Program-made: the position numbers and the translations under genes
Shown: piece by piece, positions 8,281-17,460 of the stretch
How the letters are laid out: every line of letters begins with the position of its first letter
How positions within the stretch are numbered: position 1 is the first letter of the stretch
The notes under the pieces: generated by a model
Told to the model about the DNA's origin: nothing
What the model saw: only the letters and a program-made list of their open reading frames with translations
Databases searched by the model: none
NCBI GenBank assembly: GCA_947585915.1
Contig: CANPXJ010000005.1
Location: 1-37,323 of the forward strand
Direction of reading: 5' to 3'
DNA length: 37,323 nucleotides
Source of the DNA: an uncultured Bacilli bacterium
GTDB taxonomy: Bacteria > Bacillota_I > Bacilli_A > RF39 > UBA660

Positions 8281-8949
8281 TTAATCTCTTCTATTTGTAA
8301 ATATTAATATTAAACGAAGTAACTCTAAAATACTTGATAGTACCCCAGCAACATAGGTAAACGCCGCAGAGTTAAGCATCTTTTCTACTCCTTGTGCTTC
8401 GGTTTTAGTCACTAATTTTAATTTTTCTAATTCCTTTTTTGCTCGAGATGAGGCATTAAATTCCACTGGCAAGGTAACTATTTGAAATAATAAACCAATG
8501 GAAACTAAAGCAATACCTAAAGCAAATAAATTTAAGGCTTCTGATAATAGACCAATAAATAAAATAATATAAGCAAAATAACTAGTGAAATGCACAACCG
8601 GAAAAATTAAGCTTCTAAAACGCAAGAATGAATAATTCTCTTTATCTTGGATAGCATGTCCACACTCATGAGCAGCAACACTTAAAGCAGCAATAGAACT
8701 ACCATGAAAAATACTTGTCGATAATCTAACCACTTTATAAGTAGGGTCATAATGGTCAGTTAAATTTCCTTTGACTTCGACAATATGAATTTTATCTAAA
8801 CCATTTTTATCAAGTATCTTCCGCGCCACTTCAAAGCCAGTAATATTCTTTTTATTTTCAATTTTACTATAATTGGCATAATTAGAACTTATATAAATTT
8901 GGGCTATAATAGGAATAAGAATAATTCCTAAAATTATTAATAAATCCAT
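8281..8949 (-). CDS. Zinc metallopeptidase, YugP family
   Basis: This 222-residue membrane protein has one N-terminal membrane segment (LLIILGIILIPIIAQIY), the zinc-protease signature AAHECGHAIQD at about residue 93, and two or three further membrane helices (FTSYFAYIILFIGLL, LFALGIALVSIGLLFQIV), then a final helix near VAGVLSSILELLRLILIF. This matches the YugP/neutral zinc metallopeptidase family, which is membrane-embedded with little known about substrates. VEFNASSRA after the third helix is the conserved family segment that likely supplies the third zinc ligand. AGGAAGTG precedes the ATG. It follows cysS after 11 bases and likely shares its transcript. Confidence 0.88.
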   Translation of the reverse strand: MDLLIILGIILIPIIAQIYISSNYANYSKIENKKNITGFEVARKILDKNGLDKIHIVEVKGNLTDHYDPTYKVVRLSTSIFHGSSIAALSVAAHECGHAIQDKENYSFLRFRSLIFPVVHFTSYFAYIILFIGLLSEALNLFALGIALVSIGLLFQIVTLPVEFNASSRAKKELEKLKLVTKTEAQGVEKMLNSAAFTYVAGVLSSILELLRLILIFTNRRD

Positions 8950-8960
8950 AACTTCACTTC

Positions 8961-10349
8961 CTATACTAATTCATAAGTCGTACTATCTTTAGTATCTTTT
9001 AATATTATACCCTGTTTGCCTAAATCGTCTCTTATTTTATCAGCTAAATCATAATCTTTATTAGCTTTAGCTATCTTTCTTTTTTCTATTTGTTCTAATA
9101 TATATTTAGAATCAATGTCATTTTTTGCTTCTTTTATAGTTAAATTTAAAGATAAAACTTTATCCCACGCTTTTATTAAAGCAAGTTTAGTTGCATCACT
9201 AACCTCATCTTTTAATAAATCATAAATTAAGGTAATAGTATTTGCTGTATTTAAATCATCACTAATATATTCTTTAAATCTATTATCGTAGTTGTTATAT
9301 TTTTCTTTATCAATTTGACCTGCTTCTTTTAAACTTAAAATTTTATTTTTTAATTTTTGATAAGTTTTTTGAGCATTATCTAAAGCATCATAAGTAAAAA
9401 CTAAAACTTTGCGATATGAAGTGTTTAAACACATAAAACGATAGGAAAGAGGATTATATTTTTTATCTTCCAGTAAATTAATAGTTAAAAATTCATCGTT
9501 TGATTTACTCATTTTACCATCTTTATCATTTAAGTGTTCTCCATGTATCCAATAATTACACCACTTATGACCTATATAGGCTTCACTTTGGGCAATTTCA
9601 TTAGTATGATGAGGAAAAATATTATCAACACCACCACAATGAATATCTAAATACTCTCCCAAATATTTTAAACTAATTCCACTACATTCAATATGCCAAC
9701 CAGGATAACCTACACCCCAAGGTGAATCCCATTTTAATTCTTGATCTTCAAATTTAGATTTGGTAAACCATAGGACAAAGTCAGTCTGATTTTTTTTAGC
9801 TTTATCAGCTTCGACATCATCTCTTACACCTACAGCTAAATCTGCTTTATCTTGATTAGTTAGTTGATAATAATTTTTTAATTTTGATGTATCAAAATAA
9901 ACATTGCCGTTACTTAAATAAGCATATTCTTTTTTTAGTAAATCTTCGATTATTTTTATATAGTCTAAAATATTATCAGTAGCTTTTGATACTATTTGGG
10001 GCCATTTAATGTTTAACTTTTCGGTATCTTTTTTAAAAGCTTCGGTATAAAAGTTAGCTATATCTAAAACTGACTTTTTTTCTCTTTTGGCTCCTTTTAA
10101 CATTTTATCCTCACCAGTATCGGCATCAGATGTTAAATGTCCGACATCCGTAATATTCATACATCTTTTTACATTATATCCGAGATAAGTTAAAGATTTT
10201 TCTAAAATATCTTCAAATATATAAGTTCTTAAATTACCAATATGAGCGTAGTGATAAACAGTTGGACCACAAGTATACATGGTTACGACTTTTTCGTCAT
10301 GAGGAATAAATTCTTCAACTTTTTTTGTTAAAGTATTATATAGTTTCAT
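8961..10349 (-). CDS. cysS: Cysteine--tRNA ligase
   Basis: This is a class I aminoacyl-tRNA synthetase that charges tRNA-Cys in the cytoplasm. The HIGH motif is YAHIGNLRTY near residue 36 and the KMSKS motif is KMSKSNDEF near residue 278. Zinc-site residues are visible in TCGPTVYHY, WHIECSGIS and IHCGGVDNIFPHH. The length of 462 residues is normal for bacterial CysRS. The start is supported by GAAGGTG five bases upstream. It lies 60 bases downstream of gltX in the same direction, a common pairing in Firmicutes, and no T-box leader fits in the gap. Confidence 0.96.
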   Translation of the reverse strand: MKLYNTLTKKVEEFIPHDEKVVTMYTCGPTVYHYAHIGNLRTYIFEDILEKSLTYLGYNVKRCMNITDVGHLTSDADTGEDKMLKGAKREKKSVLDIANFYTEAFKKDTEKLNIKWPQIVSKATDNILDYIKIIEDLLKKEYAYLSNGNVYFDTSKLKNYYQLTNQDKADLAVGVRDDVEADKAKKNQTDFVLWFTKSKFEDQELKWDSPWGVGYPGWHIECSGISLKYLGEYLDIHCGGVDNIFPHHTNEIAQSEAYIGHKWCNYWIHGEHLNDKDGKMSKSNDEFLTINLLEDKKYNPLSYRFMCLNTSYRKVLVFTYDALDNAQKTYQKLKNKILSLKEAGQIDKEKYNNYDNRFKEYISDDLNTANTITLIYDLLKDEVSDATKLALIKAWDKVLSLNLTIKEAKNDIDSKYILEQIEKRKIAKANKDYDLADKIRDDLGKQGIILKDTKDSTTYELV

Positions 10350-10410
10350 TGTTTCACCTTCTTTTTAATCTTATTAAATATTACGGCGATTATTATTAAA
10401 TAAGGTTAAG

Positions 10411-12051
10411 TTAAGCATTTTTTTGTGTTTTATACAATTCTAATCTTTTTATTAATCTTTCTTTGCCTAATAAATGCATAATTTCATAAAGATCTGGAGT
10501 CATCGTCAAAGAAGTTATAACAAAACGCAACATTTCACAAATATCTCCAACATGACCTTTATAAAGACTTGGATTTTCCTTATATTCTTTAACAGAAGTA
10601 TAGTTATGTTTCTGACCAAATTCCGCTATTTTGTTAAACCAAGTATTTTTATCATCATTTTCATCATAATAATTATTTAAATAATCACTTAACATTTCAA
10701 TATCAATATCTTTATTTTCATAACTTGGCTTAAATTCTTCATCATACATATACCAAATTAATTTTTTAACATCACTATATTTACCTATATCTTTACGAGG
10801 TTTTTTTTGCTCTCTTTCAATATTTAAGATAGCTTTAGTATAATCCGGGTCTTTAGTAAATACTTTTAAGAAATCTTTATCAAATTCTTCTAAGTAAGTT
10901 TTAGTTTGCTCGTATATTTCCTCTTTATTCAAACGCGAAATATAGGTTTTAGAGATATTAGTCAGTTTTTCTAAATCAAACAAAGCTCCACTTTTACTAA
11001 CCTTTTTAAAACTAAATTCAAAATCGCTTATCTTTTTATCTTTATTTTGTAAATACCATTCTTCAAAGTTACTATTAATTATTGTTGCAAGATAAAGTTT
11101 AACTGCTTCAGTTGGAATACCCATTTCGTGATAAAAACTTACTGCACATTCTGGGTCTTTTCTTTTTGACAATTTCCTAATAACACCATTATCATTTTTT
11201 AATAGTGGTGATATGTGCGCGTATTTTGGCGGTTTAAAACCAAACACTTGAAATAGTTGAATATGAATTGGTAAAGACGAAACCCATTCATCACTTCGAA
11301 TAATATGCGTAGTGTGCATCAAATAATCATCAACTAAATGAGCAAAGTGATAAGTTGGTAGTCCATCTTTTTTCATAATCGGAATATCTATATCATTTTC
11401 GGGGAATTCTAAAGTACCTCTTACTAAATCTGAACATTTAATTTTTTTATAAAAACTTCCAGGTGATTTAAGACGAATAATATAATCTTCCCCATTTTTA
11501 ATTTTTTGACTTGCTTCTTCTACAGGCATATCACGATATCTAGCATATCTACCATAAATACCAATTCTTTTTTTACTCTTTTCTTGACGAAGTCTTATAC
11601 TAGCTACTTCCTCTTCTGATAAGAAACAAGGATAAGCTTTACCTTCTTCAATTAATTGTTTAATAAAGGTATGATATATTTCTTTTCTTTTAGATTGAAT
11701 ATATGGGCCATAGTTTCCTTTTTCTTTTTCTTCACTTAAAGCTCCCTCATCGAAAACAATATCAAAATCTTTTAAATCTTTAATAATATTCTTTATCCCA
11801 TTTTCTACAGTTCTTTTTGTATCAGTATCTTCAATTCTTAAGAAAAACACCCCTTCGGATTGATGAGCGAAGGAATAACTAGTAAAACTAGCAAGTAGAG
11901 CACCAATATGCACAAAACCAGTTGGCGATGGGGCATAACGTGTTACAATTGCTCCTTCTTTTAAATCTCTGGGCGGATATTTTTCTTCATAATATTTTAT
12001 ATCATGTTTAATATTAGGAAATATTAAATCAGCAAGTTCTTTTCTAGTCAT
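10411..12051 (-). CDS. gltX: Glutamate--tRNA ligase (long form)
   Basis: This enzyme charges tRNA-Glu (and in bacteria lacking GlnRS also tRNA-Gln). The N-terminal catalytic domain has RYAPSPTGFVHIGALLASF (HIGH motif near residue 48), LRIEDTDTKR, and the KMSKS-equivalent KLSKRKDPECAV near residue 292. At 546 residues it is longer than the usual ~480-residue GluRS, the extra length lying mainly in the C-terminal anticodon-binding half. No GlnRS or gatCAB is in the window to test specificity. GGA-rich sequence precedes the ATG. A terminator lies upstream, after the HEISH gene, so it probably has its own promoter. Confidence 0.93.
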   Translation of the reverse strand: MTRKELADLIFPNIKHDIKYYEEKYPPRDLKEGAIVTRYAPSPTGFVHIGALLASFTSYSFAHQSEGVFFLRIEDTDTKRTVENGIKNIIKDLKDFDIVFDEGALSEEKEKGNYGPYIQSKRKEIYHTFIKQLIEEGKAYPCFLSEEEVASIRLRQEKSKKRIGIYGRYARYRDMPVEEASQKIKNGEDYIIRLKSPGSFYKKIKCSDLVRGTLEFPENDIDIPIMKKDGLPTYHFAHLVDDYLMHTTHIIRSDEWVSSLPIHIQLFQVFGFKPPKYAHISPLLKNDNGVIRKLSKRKDPECAVSFYHEMGIPTEAVKLYLATIINSNFEEWYLQNKDKKISDFEFSFKKVSKSGALFDLEKLTNISKTYISRLNKEEIYEQTKTYLEEFDKDFLKVFTKDPDYTKAILNIEREQKKPRKDIGKYSDVKKLIWYMYDEEFKPSYENKDIDIEMLSDYLNNYYDENDDKNTWFNKIAEFGQKHNYTSVKEYKENPSLYKGHVGDICEMLRFVITSLTMTPDLYEIMHLLGKERLIKRLELYKTQKNA

Positions 12052-12095
12052 TTTAAGTCCTTCTTTCTTTAATTTATTCTAACATAAAAGTAGTT

Positions 12096-12127
12096 AAAAA
12101 AAAAGAACTCTTATCAGGAAGTAGAGT
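12096..12127 (-). terminator. Intrinsic terminator downstream of the HEISH protein gene
   Basis: Read on the minus strand, an ACTCT...AGAGT stem with a 12-base partly paired loop is followed directly by C and nine Ts (12096-12104). The stem is short, so the strength is uncertain. Confidence 0.5.
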
Positions 12128-12137
12128 ACCTTTTTTA

Positions 12138-13793
12138 TTATCTTTGATAATTTAGATTATTAGTTTGTAATTTATATTCTTTATATTCAGATGGACTATA
12201 TCCTATAAAATAAAATTGGTTATCTTTAATTACTAATTGATTTTGATAATCTTCTGATATTAAATAATTTCCATTTACTAATTTGATAATTCCATCTTGT
12301 TTATATTGTTCTATGTCTTCTTCATTTAAAAGAAAATATTTTGAGTCTATTTGAGTACATAAATTTATTATAGAATTTGGACATTGATTTGTAAAATAAG
12401 TCTTATTTTCTTTAACGTGAGTGTAATTATTGAGAGCTATTTCTTTTAGGTATGCATCTGAATAATATTCATTAATTTGCTTTTCCAATAAGTCATTTTT
12501 ATTATACCAAAACATTATTTCTTCATTGTTAACAATTGAATCCTGGGTTTTAGTCTCGTAAAGTAATTTTAAACTATCAAGAATAACTCTACTATTTTCG
12601 TGAATTAAATTAAGCATATTTTGTTGATCAGTTTCATTTAATTGGGAATTAAACAATTCACTTTCTAAATTCAAATTAGCATCAATCGTAACAAGTAAAT
12701 TTTCAACTAAAGTCCTATCATCAATAATTGTAAGTAGATAATCTTCTATTAAAGACATATCTGTTTTAAAAAAGGCTTGCTTTAAAGTTTCTCTATCAAC
12801 TATTTCACAAAGAATTCTAGCATAAGGAACAATTGTATTATAAGCACCATCATACCTTTCATTTTCTCCATAATATTCATTATTTACGATAACATTTAAA
12901 GCTTCAATCACTTTTTGACCACACTTGGTATTAGCATAAGAAAGTGGAGATATAGCAAAGGCGTGGGATATTTCATGAGTAAGAACCGATTTAGAAGCGT
13001 TGCTAAACTGCGTAGAGTGATAAATTATTATTTTATAATTAGCATCATCATAAGAACCATCAATTGAACCATTACTTTCTGGTCGATACTCTATTTGAAG
13101 ATTTGTTAACATTTTTTGAACATGAGCATTATCCATATATGTTAAGTTATCTAAAAAGTACTGTTTACAAGATAATATTAAATTTTTTTCATCTTGGTTT
13201 AAATAAGGATTAGCATTTATTAAATTAACAACGTCTTCATAAGTTAGAGTTACATTTTCTGTTTCATCTAGTTGTTGGTTAACTACTATGTTGTTTTGAT
13301 AGTATGCCTCATAATCTCCAGCTGAAGCTCTTACTACTATATTGCTGTTTAAGCCTATTGTTATAGAAGAAATTAAAGAAACAATTATAGCTTTTTTACC
13401 AACATTAACTATTCTTTTAAAATAATCTTTATTATTTGAATTTTTAAATTGGAAAGCCCAAACACCTTCTTGATTATTGTATACAAAATTTAAAATTTTT
13501 AAATCATTTTCACTTGGTAACGTTAATTTATTATCTTTTTCTTCATAAAAAACATTAAAACCATATTCACTAACAAAGTGCTTAAAGGTTTTATTATTAA
13601 AGTAAATATTTTTTAAATTAGTTGGTTTAGAGAAAGATAATACTTTAGATAATACTTCATCTAAAATATTTTCATCTTCTAATGATAAATTATAAATCTC
13701 TTTTTTGTCTTTTAATTTACCTTTTTGTAATTTATCATTGTTTATTTTCCAAAACAATTCACTATCATTCCAAATAAATTTTAAAAATTTCAT
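12138..13793 (-). CDS. Membrane-anchored putative zinc metalloprotease (HEISH motif)
   Basis: I do not recognise a named family for this 551-residue protein. Residues 1-130 are a charged soluble domain. A single hydrophobic segment (AIIVSLISSITIGLNSNIVV, about 135-155) follows. The remaining ~400 residues, probably outside the cell, carry VLTHEISHAFA (HExxH, His273-His277), a zincin-type metal site; a downstream Glu such as in NVIVNNEYYGENE could be the third ligand. The Cys content is low, as expected for an exported domain. GGGGAAAT precedes the ATG. It lies between ychF and gltX on the same strand. A protease role is inferred only from the motif and topology. Confidence 0.7.
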   Translation of the reverse strand: MKFLKFIWNDSELFWKINNDKLQKGKLKDKKEIYNLSLEDENILDEVLSKVLSFSKPTNLKNIYFNNKTFKHFVSEYGFNVFYEEKDNKLTLPSENDLKILNFVYNNQEGVWAFQFKNSNNKDYFKRIVNVGKKAIIVSLISSITIGLNSNIVVRASAGDYEAYYQNNIVVNQQLDETENVTLTYEDVVNLINANPYLNQDEKNLILSCKQYFLDNLTYMDNAHVQKMLTNLQIEYRPESNGSIDGSYDDANYKIIIYHSTQFSNASKSVLTHEISHAFAISPLSYANTKCGQKVIEALNVIVNNEYYGENERYDGAYNTIVPYARILCEIVDRETLKQAFFKTDMSLIEDYLLTIIDDRTLVENLLVTIDANLNLESELFNSQLNETDQQNMLNLIHENSRVILDSLKLLYETKTQDSIVNNEEIMFWYNKNDLLEKQINEYYSDAYLKEIALNNYTHVKENKTYFTNQCPNSIINLCTQIDSKYFLLNEEDIEQYKQDGIIKLVNGNYLISEDYQNQLVIKDNQFYFIGYSPSEYKEYKLQTNNLNYQR

Positions 13794-13821
13794 TATTTCC
13801 CCATAATCTTTCTATGATAAT

Positions 13822-14922
13822 TTATACGTTAAATCTAAAATAGCAAATATCGCCATCTTGCATTAAGTATTCTTTACCCTCTAAACGAAGTTTCCCTGCT
13901 TCCTTAACGGCTTTTTCGCTTTTTAATTCTTCTAAATCATTAAAACTCATCACTTCCGCTTTAATAAAGCCTTTTTGAAAGTCAGTATGAATTATTCCGG
14001 CACATTCAGGTGCTTTCATACCTTTTCTAAAAGTCCAGGCTCTAACCTCATCTGTACCGGAGGTGAAAAAGGTTTCTAAACCTAGAAGAGTATAAGTAGC
14101 TTTAATTAGTTTATCTAATCCACTATCTTTAATTCCTAATTCTGCTAAAAATACTTTTTTGGCATCATCGTCTAATTCAGATAATTCACTTTCCATTTTG
14201 GCACACATAACAATTACTTCTGAACCTTCTTTTTGAGCGTACTTTAAAACCTCTTTTGTATATTCATTTTCTCCAGTTACGGCATCATCTTCCGAAACAT
14301 TAGTAGCATAAATTATTGGTTTTAGAGTTATTAGATTGAAATTTTTTAAAACAGCTAATTCTTCTTCGATAAAGGAAATATTTCTTAAAGCGGTATTTTC
14401 TTCTAAAGCTTTTTCACATTTTTTTAAAGTATTAACCTCTAGAATTACATCTTTATCTTTAGTCATATCAGCTTTTTTTCCAATTTTACCGATTCTGTTT
14501 TGAATAATTTCTAAATCGGCTAAGATTAATTCAACATTAATAATTTCAATATCACGTATGGGGTCAATTTGCCCTTCGACATGGGTAATTTGTTTATCTT
14601 CAAAGCATCTAACTACCTCGACTATGGCATCTACTTCTCTAATGTGAGATAAGAATTTATTGCCTAAGCCTTCGCCACTTGATGCTCCTTTAACCAACCC
14701 AGCTATATCTGTAAATTCAAAAGAGGTAGGTATTAATTTAGCTGGATGATACATTTCATTTAAAACATCCAAACGATAATCAGGAACACTTACCACTCCT
14801 ACATTTGGTTCAATAGTAGCAAAAGGATAATTTGCTGCCAAAATATTTTTTTTCGTTATTGCGTTAAATAAGGTGGATTTTCCGACATTAGGAAGACCAA
14901 CTATTCCCGCTTTTAAAGCCAT
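13822..14922 (-). CDS. ychF: Redox/ribosome-associated GTPase/ATPase YchF (Obg family)
   Basis: YchF is a universally conserved P-loop NTPase that binds ATP and associates with ribosomes. G1 is GIVGLPNVGKSTLF, G3 is FTDIAGLVKGASSGEGLGNKFL, and the C-terminal TGS-like domain ends KEYLMQDGDICYFRFNV, as in orthologues. The track starts at 14964 (MVSELEQYYKGRDLM), but family members begin MALKAGIVG; the ATG at 14922 has AAGGA 9 bases before it. That gives 366 residues, the normal size. In Bacillus the orthologue (yyaF) sits near parB and DUF951, as here. Confidence 0.95.
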   Translation of the reverse strand: MALKAGIVGLPNVGKSTLFNAITKKNILAANYPFATIEPNVGVVSVPDYRLDVLNEMYHPAKLIPTSFEFTDIAGLVKGASSGEGLGNKFLSHIREVDAIVEVVRCFEDKQITHVEGQIDPIRDIEIINVELILADLEIIQNRIGKIGKKADMTKDKDVILEVNTLKKCEKALEENTALRNISFIEEELAVLKNFNLITLKPIIYATNVSEDDAVTGENEYTKEVLKYAQKEGSEVIVMCAKMESELSELDDDAKKVFLAELGIKDSGLDKLIKATYTLLGLETFFTSGTDEVRAWTFRKGMKAPECAGIIHTDFQKGFIKAEVMSFNDLEELKSEKAVKEAGKLRLEGKEYLMQDGDICYFRFNV

Positions 14923-14935
14923 TAAATCACGTCCT

Positions 14936-16474
14936 TTATAATACTGCTCCAGCTCCGATACCAATAGGAACTCCTATTAAATACCAAACGATTAAAAGAG
15001 CTAGCAATATTCCCCCTGTGGCTAAACTATAAGGGATTTGATATTTTAAAGTTTTAAATAAACTTATTGGTTTTGAATTTTGATTAACTTTTTGTATATA
15101 TGCTAAGTATATTACATAATAAGCTAAAAGTGGGGTCAAGCCCGTTGTAACACATTCGGCAAATCTAAATATTACTTGACCAAATTCTGGAGTAATTCCA
15201 GCATTCATCAGAACCGGTACAGTTACTCCCGCCATGATAGCATATTTAGTCGAGGACGATGGAATAAAAATTGTCCCGAGCGCCACTAAAACAAATACTA
15301 ATATAATTAAAGGTATTCCGGTAAAGGATGAATTTTCAATAAAACCAGCAAACATGGAAATTAAAACTGTTCCTATTTCGGATTTTTTGAAAATATTGAT
15401 TAAAGCGGAAGCAAAGAAAATTAAGACTAAAGTTCTTCCTGTTCCATCTAAAGAATGAGAAAAATATTCACACACATCATTGTTATTCTTGATTGTTTTG
15501 GCACCAATTCCATAAAACAAGCCCCATATAACAAATAACATGGTAACAATGAAGACAAAGCCATTACTGAAAAATGAATCATGACTAAATAATTTATCAA
15601 TATAATAAACTTGGGTGTTATCTAGTAAGTTTCCAGAGAAAGGCAGTCCCGGAATAATGTTATAAATGAAAATAATTAAATAAATTAATCCCGCTCCAAT
15701 GGCATAAATTAAACCTTTTAACTCCCTTCTACCGATGATAACATCTTCCTCTAATTCTTCAAATTCGTATTTAGATAAACGAGGAGATACTATTTTTTCA
15801 GTAATAAAAGTTATAACAAAAGCAAGTAATATTACAGCAATTAACATTATAAACAAGAAAGCAAATGTTCCTATTTTATATTTTGCATCTAAAACAGATG
15901 CTCCTGTCAAAGTCATTTTTAAAAGTTCACTATCAATTGAGGTTAAAAAGACACTAATCCCCGAACCGCAAGTTAATCCAGCAAATGAGGCCACAATTCC
16001 AGCAATGGGATTTCTTCTTCCGTGTAAAAAAAGTAAAGCACTAATAGGAATTAAGATTACATATCCTAAATCCCCCATTATACTTGATAATATACTAATA
16101 AGAACTAAAACAAAGGTAACTGTATTTTTCTTACAAAATTTAGAAAGTAAGGTAAAAGCCGTTTTTAAAAAACCACTTTTTTCCATAATACCAATACCAA
16201 TTAAAATAATTATCAACATACTTAAAGGGGTAAAGGCTACAAAGTTGGAAACAGTTGATGTAAATATATACTTAAGGCCACTTAAACTAAATAGGTTAAA
16301 AACACTTACTAAAGTTGATGTATATTCTTTAGTAGTTGAATTATAAACATTGTAAGTTGATTCAAATCCTAATAATGATAAAATTCCACTAGCCACAATC
16401 ACTAAAATCATTAATATGATAAAAGTCATTATGGGATGGAGAGTTATTTTATCTTTAATTTTTCTTTTCTTCAT
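14936..16474 (-). CDS. AbgT-family transporter
   Basis: This roughly 512-residue polytopic membrane protein has about 12 hydrophobic segments. Conserved AbgT features include IGIGIMEKSGFLKTAF after the early helices, GRRNPIAGIVASFAGLTCGSG in the first half, and FIPSSSTKYAIMAGVTVPVL with TPEFGQVIFRFAECVTTGLTPLLAYYVIYL in the second. AbgT carriers move p-aminobenzoyl-glutamate, and some export sulfonamides; the substrate here is unknown. The GTG at 16483 is the track start; I prefer the ATG at 16474, which has GGTGAT 4 bases upstream. It overlaps the DUF951 gene end by 20 bases. Confidence 0.85.
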   Translation of the reverse strand: MKKRKIKDKITLHPIMTFIILMILVIVASGILSLLGFESTYNVYNSTTKEYTSTLVSVFNLFSLSGLKYIFTSTVSNFVAFTPLSMLIIILIGIGIMEKSGFLKTAFTLLSKFCKKNTVTFVLVLISILSSIMGDLGYVILIPISALLFLHGRRNPIAGIVASFAGLTCGSGISVFLTSIDSELLKMTLTGASVLDAKYKIGTFAFLFIMLIAVILLAFVITFITEKIVSPRLSKYEFEELEEDVIIGRRELKGLIYAIGAGLIYLIIFIYNIIPGLPFSGNLLDNTQVYYIDKLFSHDSFFSNGFVFIVTMLFVIWGLFYGIGAKTIKNNNDVCEYFSHSLDGTGRTLVLIFFASALINIFKKSEIGTVLISMFAGFIENSSFTGIPLIILVFVLVALGTIFIPSSSTKYAIMAGVTVPVLMNAGITPEFGQVIFRFAECVTTGLTPLLAYYVIYLAYIQKVNQNSKPISLFKTLKYQIPYSLATGGILLALLIVWYLIGVPIGIGAGAVL

Positions 16475-16664
16475 TATTATCACCTAAAACTTCTTTTAGT
16501 TTTTTTTCAAATTTTAATCGGTCAAGCATAACTTCATGACCACAAGCAACACACTTAATTTTAATATCTACACCCATTCTTGTTATTATCCATTCGTTAG
16601 TTTGACAAGCATGAGGTTTTTTCATTTTAACATGGTCATTTAATTTATATTTTTTTAGCATCAT
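16455..16664 (-). CDS. DUF951 family protein
   Basis: This small 69-residue protein has the DUF951 (YyzM-like) pattern: a KLNDHVKMKKPHAC start, then NEWIITRMGVDIKIKCVACGHEVMLDR, in which an HxC and a CxxC could bind zinc, and a charged tail. The family is a conserved neighbour of ychF and parB in Firmicutes and has no assigned function. It overlaps the end of the MscS gene and the start of the transporter gene, so it is coupled in one operon. Confidence 0.85.
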   Translation of the reverse strand: MMLKKYKLNDHVKMKKPHACQTNEWIITRMGVDIKIKCVACGHEVMLDRLKFEKKLKEVLGDNNEEKKN

Positions 16665-17460
16665 GCACCTCTACTTGAGCATATGGAATTGTTAGATTGT
16701 TTTTATCATAAGCTTCCTTTACCATTCTATGAACAACTCTTTGCATATCCCAATGAGTTCCTCTTTTACACCAAACACGAAGAGCATAATTCACACTGGA
16801 ATCAGCAAATTTTTCTATTCCTAAAAATTTACAATCATGAATTTCTTTTACTTTACAAGCTTCTTCGGCTACTTTATTTAAAGTTTTTTCAACATCTTTA
16901 ATTGAATCCTCATAACTTGTAGGAATTTCTAAAGTAAAACATGATGTTTTTTGAGATAAATTTATTATTTCCGTTATATTCCGATTAGAAATTATTTTAA
17001 CTTGACCATTAACAGCTTTTATTTTTGTTGTTTTAAGACCTAGTTCAATAACTTCTCCTGTAAAACCTTGGTAATCCACTAAATCACCAACAACAAAAAA
17101 GTTATCTAGAATAATCGTAATTCCGTTTATTAAATCTTTAATTGTATCTTGTAGAGCCAAACCTAAAATAGCTCCAACGATTCCTAAACCAGCAATCAAA
17201 GAACGAGTATTTACACCATTTAATTCTAAAGCAAAAAGGACTATTAAGATAAAAACTAAATATCTCGTAATACTCTGAAAAAGTTTAACAATAGTTTTCC
17301 TTTTTTTCTTTTCTAGTTCCGTTTTACCGGAATTAATTATTTTTTCAAATATAAGTCCCGAAAATTTATAGACGATGTATCCTAGAGCAACAATGAACAC
17401 AACCCCATAAACTTCTTTTTGAGTTACAAATTTAATAATTTGTTCTATCACTCTAATCAC
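16645..17460 (-). CDS. Small-conductance mechanosensitive channel, MscS family
   Basis: This 271-residue channel protein has three predicted membrane helices: FIVALGYIVYKFSGLIF, a middle helix LVFILIVLFALEL, and the pore helix IAGLGIVGAILGLALQDTIKDLINGI, rich in Gly/Ala as in MscS. The beta domain follows (GDLVDYQGFTGEVIELGLKTTKIKAVNGQ), then the alpha/beta C-terminal part. MscS channels open under membrane tension and release solutes on hypo-osmotic shock. The gene overlaps both parB upstream and DUF951 downstream, as in the origin regions of many Firmicutes. Confidence 0.92.
   Translation of the reverse strand: MIRVIEQIIKFVTQKEVYGVVFIVALGYIVYKFSGLIFEKIINSGKTELEKKKRKTIVKLFQSITRYLVFILIVLFALELNGVNTRSLIAGLGIVGAILGLALQDTIKDLINGITIILDNFFVVGDLVDYQGFTGEVIELGLKTTKIKAVNGQVKIISNRNITEIINLSQKTSCFTLEIPTSYEDSIKDVEKTLNKVAEEACKVKEIHDCKFLGIEKFADSSVNYALRVWCKRGTHWDMQRVVHRMVKEAYDKNNLTIPYAQVEVHDAKKI

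Noticed and set aside
10350-10410. T-box leader before cysS
   Set aside because: The 60-base gap is too short and has no specifier hairpin or T-box sequence; gltX upstream lacks one too.
15234-16346. Long + strand ORFs opposite the AbgT-family transporter
   Set aside because: They are shadows; the minus frame has clear family motifs and a ribosome binding site.
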